Below are positions 23,452 through 29,432 of a DNA stretch of 29,432 nucleotides, one piece after another; the first letter of the stretch is position 1, and the number at the start of each line of letters is the position of its first letter. The position numbers were made by a program, and so were the translations under genes. Source of the DNA: an uncultured Muribaculaceae bacterium (GTDB lineage Bacteria > Bacteroidota > Bacteroidia > Bacteroidales > Muribaculaceae). The notes beneath the pieces are model-generated. The model saw only the letters and a program-made list of their open reading frames with translations, was not told the DNA's origin and did no database searches. The stretch spans positions 1 to 29,432 of the forward strand of contig CAJUBM010000020.1 in the NCBI GenBank assembly GCA_910584735.1. Reading direction: 5' to 3'.

Positions 23452-24558
23452 ATGAAGAAATTCTACTCCCTTCTGGCTGCCGCAGCCCTGTCTGTGGGTA
23501 TGCTCTCAGCACAGAACTTCGCCCAGGTTCGCACTTTGGACAACCAGGCCGTAGCTTCCAACAAGTCTGCGCTCGCAACGAAGTCCCTTAAAGCAGTCGC
23601 ACCTAAAGCTGACCTGCCTAATGTAGATCTCGCTGGTGAATATATGACTGTTACAACAATGAATGATAACAAGATAGGTGCCGCATGCCAGATCGTTAAG
23701 GGTCAGGGTGAGAATCAGTACCTCATCAAAGGTTTCATCTTCTCGGATGCCAACGATATTCCGGCTACATATCAGATGTACCAGATTGGTGACAAGGCTT
23801 ATGCCGCACTGGTTATCGCAGGTGACAACCAGGTTACTTTCTTCTCTGACTCAGGTGTGGATTATAAACTGCGACTTTTCGGTTATGACGGTACCCAGCC
23901 TACCGTATATCCGGATGACATACCTTTCCTCCTTCTTGAAGACGGTTCCCTTCTTTTCCCGTTTGAAGACATGGGTCTGGCGTGGTTAAATCCTGACATG
24001 AGAGGTAACTGGGTTATAGAGCCGGGTATGTTCAAACCCAATGCTACATTTACCGGCCAAGAGTATCTTGACAATACGAATACTGAGGCTGCTTCCTATC
24101 CTCTGTATATCGAGACCACAAGCCGTCTCGGCGCTGAATGGCGTTATGTTTATGGCATAGGTGGCACAATCTACCCCCTCAACCTTAAGGTTAACGGCAA
24201 TCAGGCAACTGCAACAGATGCTCTGGGTGGCGAGGCACGTGTAGACCAGACTACTACCGCAGAATTCTACTTCTGCAATGTTGAGGATACCTCAGCATAC
24301 AAGGTTGAAGCCACTGTGAACGGTGACAACATTTCTTTCGGTACTCTGATGATAATCAATTTCGACTACGGCTGGTTGGCCAAGTGGGATAACGCTGTTA
24401 TCAACGGCGGCGCCGCTATCAACGATGTTACTGCCGATGTTATCGATGAGAACGCTCCCGTTGAATACTTCAACCTCCAGGGCGTACGCGTAAACAACCC
24501 CGAAGGTGGTCTGTTCATCATGCGTCAGGGCAACAAGGTAACCAAGGTTATCCGCTAA
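23452..24558 (+). CDS. Secreted protein of unknown function with C-terminal sorting-like motif
   Basis: A 368-aa exported protein with signal peptide MKKFYSLLAAAALSVGMLSA. The body is beta-rich and weakly repetitive, with no recognised catalytic motif. The last ~35 residues (VEYFNLQGVRV, GGLFIMRQGNKVTKVIR) match the short C-terminal module common on secreted proteins of Muribaculaceae and Prevotella. It resembles type IX secretion type-A sorting domains, although the window shows no T9SS gene. The strong promoter, the codon use (many GGT, AAG, GAC, ATC) and the hairpin terminator 46 nt after the stop suggest a well-expressed single-gene unit. Function unknown. Confidence 0.85.
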   Translation: MKKFYSLLAAAALSVGMLSAQNFAQVRTLDNQAVASNKSALATKSLKAVAPKADLPNVDLAGEYMTVTTMNDNKIGAACQIVKGQGENQYLIKGFIFSDANDIPATYQMYQIGDKAYAALVIAGDNQVTFFSDSGVDYKLRLFGYDGTQPTVYPDDIPFLLLEDGSLLFPFEDMGLAWLNPDMRGNWVIEPGMFKPNATFTGQEYLDNTNTEAASYPLYIETTSRLGAEWRYVYGIGGTIYPLNLKVNGNQATATDALGGEARVDQTTTAEFYFCNVEDTSAYKVEATVNGDNISFGTLMIINFDYGWLAKWDNAVINGGAAINDVTADVIDENAPVEYFNLQGVRVNNPEGGLFIMRQGNKVTKVIR

Positions 24559-24604
24559 TCGAAACCCCGATGTCGTTCCATAAGGAGCGATTGAGATAAA
24601 CCAA

Positions 24605-24637
24605 AGCGGTGTGTCAAAATCATTTTGACACACCGCT
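24605..24637 (+). terminator. Hairpin terminator with GGTGTGTCAAAA arm
   Basis: AGCGGTGTGTCAAAAT (24605-24620) pairs with ATTTTGACACACCGCT (24622-24637), a perfect 16-nt inverted repeat (in practice about 14 bp around a small loop). The arm is shared with the hairpin after korB. Confidence 0.82.
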
Positions 24638-24672
24638 TCTGTTATATAACACTTTTGGCAATGGTAACTTTA

Positions 24673-24824
24673 TAGTGGCGCCGGACCTCCGGGACGGCAG
24701 GCCACCCGAAGAGGCGGAGCCTAAAAGTGTAAGTTATTCTTTGTCGTGGGGGTAGCATTTCTAATTCGGCTGAGCTTTTTCTGGTGGCCTGCCGTCCCGG
24801 AGGTTCGGCGCCACTACCATCCGG
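24673..24824 (+). repeat. Interspersed palindromic repeat, copy 5 (two-arm)
   Basis: The left arm begins TAGTGGCGCCGG (24673), lacking the outer CCGGATGG; the right arm is full and ends CCATCCGG at 24824, with one change (GGTTCGG for GGTCCGG). The orientation marks follow copy 1 on the left (GAAGAGGCGGAGCC). The flanks continue as an imperfect inverted repeat: GGTAACTTTA on the left against TAAAGTGACC on the right, and AACACTT against AAGTGTT further out. Confidence 0.93.
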
Positions 24825-24950
24825 CAACACTAAAGTGACCGCGTTTTGAGTGAGAGAAGTGTTTTTTAGATTTTGACACAGCCACATCGTCAATGTTTTT
24901 TTGTTGGAGGGCGTTAATCTGGATTTCGTTATCTTTTTTCGGTTTTCCGT

Positions 24951-24980
24951 TTGCTTTGTCGGCGAAAAGGGCTAACTTTG
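24951..24980 (+). promoter_or_regulatory. Promoter of korAB
   Basis: TTG (24951-24953), 19-nt spacer, TAACTTTG (24973-24980). It places transcription start near 24987 and rules out translation from the TTG at 24951, so korA starts at the ATG at 25059. Confidence 0.8.
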
Positions 24981-25058
24981 CCGTTGTTAACCTTGATATC
25001 GCCCCGTGAGGCTAATGTCTCTCCGAGGCGCAGTGTCTTTACCCTTTTATTTGTTTTC

Positions 25059-26912
25059 ATGGATAACACTAACGAACGCGTGAAATCGCTCCACCAGGTA
25101 GCTGTAAGATTCTCCGGTGACTCGGGCGACGGTATGCAGCTTGCCGGCAATATATTCACCAATGTGTCGGCCGGAATGGGAAACTCTGTGTCTACTTTCC
25201 CCGATTATCCTGCCGAAATCCGCGCCCCGCAGGGCTCGTTGGGCGGCGTGAGCGGCTTCCAGGTAAGCATAGGTGCCGGGGTGCATACGCCCGGAGATGA
25301 ATGTGACGTGCTGGTAGCCATGAACCCTGCGGCTTTGAAACAGAACTATAAGTTCCTGCGCAAAGGTGGTGTGATTATCACCGATGTAGACTCGTTCAAG
25401 CCCGAAGGGTTGAAAAAAGCCAAGTTTGAAACTGATGACGCCATAAAGGAACTCGGCATAAACGCCCAGGTGGTAGAGGTGCCTGTCACCACTATGACCA
25501 AGGCCGCGTTGGCCGATACCCAGATGGATGCCAAGTCGGTGCTTAAGTGCCGCAATATATTCGCCCTGGGACTTCTCTGCTGGCTGTTCGACCGTCCGTT
25601 GGAGAGCGCGCAGAAGATGCTTCGCGCCAAATTTGCTAAAAAACCGGCCGTGTACGAAGCTAATGTCAAGGTGCTTCGCGCCGGATATGACTACGGTCAC
25701 AACATACACGCATCGGTGTCGACCTACCGCGTGGAGACCGACGAGATTCGCCCCGGCACCTATACCGATGTGAAAGGCAACGAGGCCACGGCCTACGGCC
25801 TGATAATGGCTTCCGAGAAATCGGGTTGCCCCCTTTTCCTGGGCTCATATCCCATCACCCCGGCCACCGATATACTTCACGAACTTGCCAAGCGCAAAGA
25901 CCTCGGCGTGAAGGCATGCCAGATGGAGGACGAGATTGCCGGCGTATGCTCGGCCATCGGCGCCTCGTTTGCCGGAGACCTGGCTGTGACCTCCACTTCC
26001 GGTCCCGGTCTGGCTCTCAAAGGGGAAGCCATAGGGCTCGCCGTAATGGCCGAACTCCCCTTGGTGGTTATCGATGTGCAGCGTGGCGGCCCTTCGACCG
26101 GGCTACCCACGAAGACGGAGCAGACCGACCTGCAGCAGGCTCTCTACGGACGAAACGGTGAATCGCCGCTTGCCGTGGTGGCCGCCCTCAGCCCTACCGA
26201 CTGCTTCACCACTGCTTTCGAGGCATCACGTATAGCCATCGAGCATATGACCCCGGTAATCATGCTAACGGATGCCTTTATCGGCAACGGCTCATCTGCA
26301 TGGCGTATCCCCGAGGCGGATGAATATCCTGAGATAAAGCCCAAACGTGTGCCCGACGAATTGCGCGACACATGGCAGCCATACATGCGCGACCCGCGCG
26401 ACATGGCCCGATATTGGGCCGTGCCGGGTACCCCGGGGCTCATGCACCGTCTGGGAGGGCTGGAGAAAAACGCCAAGACGGGCAACCTCTCCAACGATCC
26501 GGCTAACCATGAGGCTATGGTTCTGGCGCGCCGCGAGAAGATTCAGCGTATAGCTGACGATATTCCTGCCCAGGAGGTGATTCTTGACTCCCCCGAGGCT
26601 GATACGCTGCTTGTGGGCTGGGGTGGCACATTCGGACATCTCTATACCGCCGCCGAAGAGCTTAACCGCGAGGGCCACAAGGTGGCTCTGGCCCAGTTCC
26701 GCTATATCAATCCCCTCCCGGCAAATACGGCTGATATAATGCGCCGCTATAAGCGGGTTATAGTGGCCGAGCTCAACACAGGCCAGTTCGCCGACTATCT
26801 CCAGGCGCGTTTCCCCCGGACGCGGATAGAGCGAATCAATAAAATACAGGGCCAGCCGTTCATGGTGGCCGAACTGGTAGAGGCAGTAAAAAGCATCATT
26901 AATAAAAAGTAA
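25059..26912 (+). CDS. korA: 2-oxoglutarate:ferredoxin oxidoreductase, alpha subunit (gamma-alpha fusion)
   Basis: A 617-aa subunit of the 2-oxoacid:ferredoxin oxidoreductase that interconverts 2-oxoglutarate plus CoA and succinyl-CoA plus CO2 using ferredoxin. The N-terminal gamma domain (about 10-195) opens VRFSGDSGDGMQLAGNIF. The alpha pyrimidine-binding domain begins near 240 (ASEKSGCPLFLGSYPITPA) and contains TSTSGPGLALKGEAIGLAV and QRGGPSTGLPTKTEQTDL. The gamma-alpha order is typical of the two-subunit Kor enzymes of Bacteroidetes. The ATG at 25059 is preferred to a TTG in the same frame at 24951. The korB gene follows 8 nt after the stop. Substrate assignment rests on overall similarity; related 2-oxoacid enzymes share most motifs. 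Confidence 0.94.
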   Translation: MDNTNERVKSLHQVAVRFSGDSGDGMQLAGNIFTNVSAGMGNSVSTFPDYPAEIRAPQGSLGGVSGFQVSIGAGVHTPGDECDVLVAMNPAALKQNYKFLRKGGVIITDVDSFKPEGLKKAKFETDDAIKELGINAQVVEVPVTTMTKAALADTQMDAKSVLKCRNIFALGLLCWLFDRPLESAQKMLRAKFAKKPAVYEANVKVLRAGYDYGHNIHASVSTYRVETDEIRPGTYTDVKGNEATAYGLIMASEKSGCPLFLGSYPITPATDILHELAKRKDLGVKACQMEDEIAGVCSAIGASFAGDLAVTSTSGPGLALKGEAIGLAVMAELPLVVIDVQRGGPSTGLPTKTEQTDLQQALYGRNGESPLAVVAALSPTDCFTTAFEASRIAIEHMTPVIMLTDAFIGNGSSAWRIPEADEYPEIKPKRVPDELRDTWQPYMRDPRDMARYWAVPGTPGLMHRLGGLEKNAKTGNLSNDPANHEAMVLARREKIQRIADDIPAQEVILDSPEADTLLVGWGGTFGHLYTAAEELNREGHKVALAQFRYINPLPANTADIMRRYKRVIVAELNTGQFADYLQARFPRTRIERINKIQGQPFMVAELVEAVKSIINKK

Positions 26913-26920
26913 CCGCTCCG

Positions 26921-27934
26921 ATGGAAGAATCAAAATATACCGCCGCTAACTTTAAGAGTGACCAGCCGGTGCGCTGGTGTGCCGGGTGCGGCGACCATGC
27001 AGTGCTGAATTCGTTGCAGAAGGCTATGGCTACCCTTGGCGTGGCTCCTGAGAAGACCGCTGTGATATCAGGTATAGGTTGCTCGTCGCGCCTTCCATAC
27101 TATATGAATACCTATGGGTTCCACACTATCCACGGACGCGCCGCCGCAGTGGCTACCGGCTTCAAGGTGGCCAATCCTGAGATGACGGTGTGGCAGGTGA
27201 GCGGTGACGGTGACGGCCTGGCGATAGGCGGCAACCATTTTATCCATGCCGTGCGCAGGAATGTGGATCTGAACATGCTCCTGCTCAACAACCGCATCTA
27301 TGGCCTTACAAAGGGGCAGTACTCCCCGACTTCGGCCAGAGGGTTCGTATCTAAATCATCACCTTACGGCACTACGGAGGATCCGTTTATCCCGGCCGAA
27401 CTGGTGTTCGGTGCGCGTGGCAACTTCTTCGCCCGTGCTATAGATGTCGATTTGCAGACCTCGCAGGAGGTGATGGTGGCCGCCGCCCGTCATAAGGGGG
27501 CGTCTGTTGTGGAGATTCTACAGAACTGTATGATCTTCAACAATGGGATACATGCCTATGTGGCCGACAAGGAATTCCGTGCCGAGCGCACAATACATCT
27601 GCGCCACGGCGAGAAGATGCTCTTTGGGAAGAACAACGAGAAAGGGCTGGTAGGCGACGGCCTCCTTATCCGTGCCGTGGAAATCGGCCAGGATGGCTGG
27701 ACTATCGATGATGTGCTTGTCCATGACGCCCATTGCCCCTCTAATTTCGTGCATCAGCAGCTTGCCATGATGGACGGTACGGAACTCCCGATGGCTGTAG
27801 GCGTAATCCGTGACGTGGAAGCCCCGGTATATGATGCAGAGGTGTCGCGCCAGGTAGAGGAGGTTCGTGCCCGCAAGGGTTTCGATTCCCTCCGCGCCAT
27901 GCTGCTTGCCGGCGATACATGGACTGTGGAATAA
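26921..27934 (+). CDS. korB: 2-oxoglutarate:ferredoxin oxidoreductase, beta subunit
   Basis: A 337-aa subunit that binds thiamine diphosphate and one iron-sulphur cluster. The Cys pair WCAGCGDH (20, 23) and Cys54 (GIGCSS) are placed as cluster ligands, with a fourth Cys near ILQNC. The TPP motif is GDGDGLAIGGNH (95-106), closed by NNRIYGLTKGQ (Asn123-124). His68 and His71 in GFHTIHGRA are conserved in the family. It forms a two-gene operon with korA and ends in a hairpin terminator. Length fits KorB. Confidence 0.95.
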   Translation: MEESKYTAANFKSDQPVRWCAGCGDHAVLNSLQKAMATLGVAPEKTAVISGIGCSSRLPYYMNTYGFHTIHGRAAAVATGFKVANPEMTVWQVSGDGDGLAIGGNHFIHAVRRNVDLNMLLLNNRIYGLTKGQYSPTSARGFVSKSSPYGTTEDPFIPAELVFGARGNFFARAIDVDLQTSQEVMVAAARHKGASVVEILQNCMIFNNGIHAYVADKEFRAERTIHLRHGEKMLFGKNNEKGLVGDGLLIRAVEIGQDGWTIDDVLVHDAHCPSNFVHQQLAMMDGTELPMAVGVIRDVEAPVYDAEVSRQVEEVRARKGFDSLRAMLLAGDTWTVE

Positions 27935-27961
27935 CCTCCGCATAATAATGCAATAACTTTA

Positions 27962-28007
27962 AGGCGGTGTGTCAAAATTCGATTTTTTGACACACCGCCT
28001 GATTTTT
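27962..28007 (+). terminator. Intrinsic terminator of korAB with GGTGTGTCAAAA arm
   Basis: AGGCGGTGTGTCAAAA (27962-27977) pairs with TTTTGACACACCGCCT (27985-28000) over 16 bp, 7-nt loop, then GATTTTTA. The arm shares GCGGTGTGTCAAAA with the terminator at 24605. Confidence 0.9.
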
Positions 28008-28059
28008 ATCCCTGAAGGAGATAGCTCTGACACGCTCTCTCCTCGGTAACTCCGCGTTG

Positions 28060-28116
28060 CCGGATGGTAGTGGCGCCGGACCTCCGGGACGGCAGGCCAC
28101 CCGAAGAGGCGGAGCC
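28060..28116 (+). repeat. Interspersed palindromic repeat, copy 6 (single arm)
   Basis: One arm only, from CCGGATGGTAG through GGCAGGCCACCCG to GAAGAGGCGGAGCC. No right arm is found before the stop of the DUF1460 gene at 28180. The arm alone can form the GTGGC/GCCAC hairpin preceded by GTAG. It lies between convergent genes, 60 nt after the kor terminator. Confidence 0.92.
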
Positions 28117-28179
28117 TTACAATATGAGCCTTACGATAAGGATAGTCTTTTATACATAGGTAGCCTTTTGAAAGGCCGC

Positions 28180-29070
28180 TTATTCCGTCAGACGTATTAT
28201 CCTTATACCCTCCGTTCGGTTCCGGCGCAGATATTCGGCCAATGTAAGGGGGTCGGTTAAAACTTTACCCTCTTTCGATGAAGCATGCAGCAGGTGTATT
28301 TCCCCATCCTGGCTGTCTGCTACCGCGATTCCGAGGTGGCTCACATCAAGACCGGGGGTGGAGGTGGTCAATGCTATGATGTCCCCGTCTCGAATAATCT
28401 GCCTTAACTTCTTGGCACTCATCTGGTTCCCTTTCAGATAGGGATAGCGGTAGTTGCTGAATCCACCCTCTACAGATTTCATCCGCGCAAAATTCGCAGA
28501 GTCGGCCAGCGAGGGGTACGCTTCCCGGTGGCGTGTCATATAGTCGAGGCTCTTCACCATATAGCGCACTCCCGGCATCTCCCCCGTAACCTCCCGGAGG
28601 TTGCCTCGCGATTGGTTGTCAAGTACCCATTCGCTAACATAATGTAGCCGGGAGGCATACCCTTGTTCCGAGCCGCCACGGTAGCGCAGACGCTCTATAT
28701 TGTAAAGGAAGTCGCGCCATGACTCGCGATTTTCTCTTGCGGTGAGTGCCAATGCGGCCACTGTTTCTACGAACGTGGTGCAGTCGAGCGAATCAAGATT
28801 AATCCGTAGCTTTTCTTCATCCCCTTCTAACATTCCGTTGCCATAGGGAGTGCCTTCGAATAATTCCCCTATACGCGACAAGCTGCCCGGGCGGGGTTGG
28901 GAGGCCTCCTCTATTAATATATGTGTTATGCGTGTGGTGTCGTTGCGTTCATTTTTCCATTCTACATGGCTCCCGGTTGGGGAGGGCGTTGCGGCTTGTA
29001 CCGGGTTGATAGCTGCCATGCCTATAAAAGTCACCGCGATTCCGATGTATTTTTCCAGAATATGTTTCAT
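28180..29070 (-). CDS. DUF1460 protein, amidase/NlpC-P60-like
   Basis: A 296-aa exported protein with signal peptide MKHILEKYIGIAVTFIGMAA, cleaved around PVQAA. The DUF1460 domain covers most of the rest. The likely catalytic Cys97 lies in LDCTTFVE and His245 in DVSHLGIA, with LLHASS (His262) further on. This is the Cys-His arrangement of NlpC/P60-type folds, and DUF1460 proteins are described as N-acetylmuramoyl-L-alanine amidase-like. A peptidoglycan or muropeptide substrate in the periplasm is inferred. The ATG at 29070 is chosen over 29103 because it gives a clean signal peptide and a usable leader after the -7 element. It is monocistronic and convergent with korAB. Confidence 0.9.
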   Translation of the reverse strand: MKHILEKYIGIAVTFIGMAAINPVQAATPSPTGSHVEWKNERNDTTRITHILIEEASQPRPGSLSRIGELFEGTPYGNGMLEGDEEKLRINLDSLDCTTFVETVAALALTARENRESWRDFLYNIERLRYRGGSEQGYASRLHYVSEWVLDNQSRGNLREVTGEMPGVRYMVKSLDYMTRHREAYPSLADSANFARMKSVEGGFSNYRYPYLKGNQMSAKKLRQIIRDGDIIALTTSTPGLDVSHLGIAVADSQDGEIHLLHASSKEGKVLTDPLTLAEYLRRNRTEGIRIIRLTE

Positions 29071-29100
29071 GATACGAAGGTTTCTTATGCTTTGCATATG

Positions 29101-29108
29101 CAAATTTA
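29101..29108 (-). promoter_or_regulatory. -7 element for the DUF1460 gene
   Basis: Minus-strand TAAATTTG matches TAnnTTTG 30 nt before the ATG at 29070. No TTG at the canonical distance, though T-rich sequence is present. Confidence 0.6.
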
Positions 29109-29432
29109 CTCAAATCTTATCAAAAAACACCTCCTTGGGTTTATCCATAGCCAAATAATACGCATTATCTTTAGGAGGGATTAGATACTATCCAAAGTTG
29201 GATTGCAGGTTGTTTTTGCCGGGTATGGAGAAATGCGCCGAAAAGTTATGTTTTGCGACATATTTTTAACATTTATTAAAAATACTGACGGATAGGATTT
29301 TATGCCTTGTGAAGCGAGGTCTGGCTGTGGCGGGGGTGAAAAAAGTGGTGGAAAAATTTGGTGGTTACAGAAGGAAGGCCTAACTTTGCACTCGCTTTCG
29401 GGACAGAGGTTCCGCTGAAAGAAACCCGGTTC
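29109..29432. other. Right-end intergenic region
   Basis: AT-rich DNA without a credible coding frame. The left part (29109-29350) shows nothing I recognise. The right end carries a strong promoter and the first ~40 nt of a transcript that leaves the window. Confidence 0.65.
29358..29388 (+). promoter_or_regulatory. Strong outward promoter, possibly of an rRNA operon
   Basis: TTG (29358-29360), 20-nt spacer, TAACTTTG (29381-29388), preceded by A-rich sequence. The start region GCACTCGCTTTCGGG resembles what I remember upstream of Bacteroidales rRNA operons, but the transcript body lies beyond the window. The promoter is well supported; the rRNA link is a guess. Confidence 0.72.

Larger units (their letters stand above)
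24559..25058. other. 500-nt intergenic region with terminator, repeat copy 5 and kor promoter
   Basis: Contains in order the hairpin terminator (24605-24637), repeat copy 5 (24673-24824), a lone ATTTTGACACA half-site (24870-24880) complementary to the left arm of that terminator, and the kor promoter with a ~70-nt leader. No credible gene. Confidence 0.75.

Noticed and set aside
24951..25058. 36-residue N-terminal extension of KorA
   Set aside because: The putative TTG start is the -33 element of the promoter, so this stretch is leader and promoter rather than coding.
28057..28260. Short frames sharing a GSGAGPPGRQATRRGG-like peptide in several intergenic regions
   Set aside because: The shared peptide is the conceptual translation of the palindromic repeat arm, not a protein domain.

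Overview
The window looks like a chromosomal segment of a Bacteroidales bacterium, most likely Muribaculaceae or a close relative. Recurrent Bacteroidetes-type promoters are visible (-7 TAnnTTTG, several with a TTG 19-20 bp upstream), Shine-Dalgarno sequences are absent, the lipoprotein and outer-membrane protein styles fit, and so do the gene families (KorAB, DUF349, DUF805, DUF2339, DUF1460, DUF5715, Bacteroidetes-type KilA-N). The species cannot be named from sequence alone.

Layout. 1-7.5 kb (minus strand): a small unknown gene with a membrane-anchored cyclophilin, a five-repeat DUF349 protein, a lower-GC KilA-N gene of phage-type origin, a large DUF2339 membrane protein and a DUF805 membrane protein. 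7.8-8.3 kb: two identical tRNA-Val(UAC) genes with a promoter and terminator. 8.4-9.8 kb: purB (plus). 10-12.7 kb (minus): a three-gene envelope locus of lipoprotein, beta-barrel-like protein and a second, related-looking lipoprotein. 13.1-14.5 kb: enolase. 14.5-23.2 kb (minus): a compact gene string transcribed in the order low-molecular-weight tyrosine phosphatase, DUF5715/M15-like lipoprotein, AsmA-like protein, ruvB, polysaccharide flippase, glycosyltransferase. Most junctions overlap or are under 15 nt, so it reads as one envelope/polysaccharide operon with ruvB embedded. 23.4-24.6 kb: a secreted protein with a sorting-signal-like C-terminus (plus). 25-28 kb: korA-korB, 2-oxoglutarate:ferredoxin oxidoreductase (plus). 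28.2-29.1 kb: a DUF1460 amidase-like protein (minus). At the right edge a very good promoter fires out of the window, possibly into an rRNA operon.

The most striking feature is a family of interspersed palindromic repeats: six copies in 29 kb, all intergenic, five with two inverted GC-rich arms around a variable 30-70 nt centre and one with a single arm. Each arm can fold alone into a hairpin preceded by GTAG, the same tetranucleotide that marks REP sequences handled by RAYT (TnpA-REP) transposases. One copy is inverted relative to the others, and copies 4 and 5 are nested inside further inverted repeats. I infer a REP/BIME-like or MITE-like element family; no transposase is encoded here.

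Other points worth a look are a 32-bp perfect palindrome inside the KilA-N gene, a C9 tract over the promoter of the lipoprotein locus, and a recurrent GGTGTGTCAAAA hairpin used as terminator after two unrelated transcription units.
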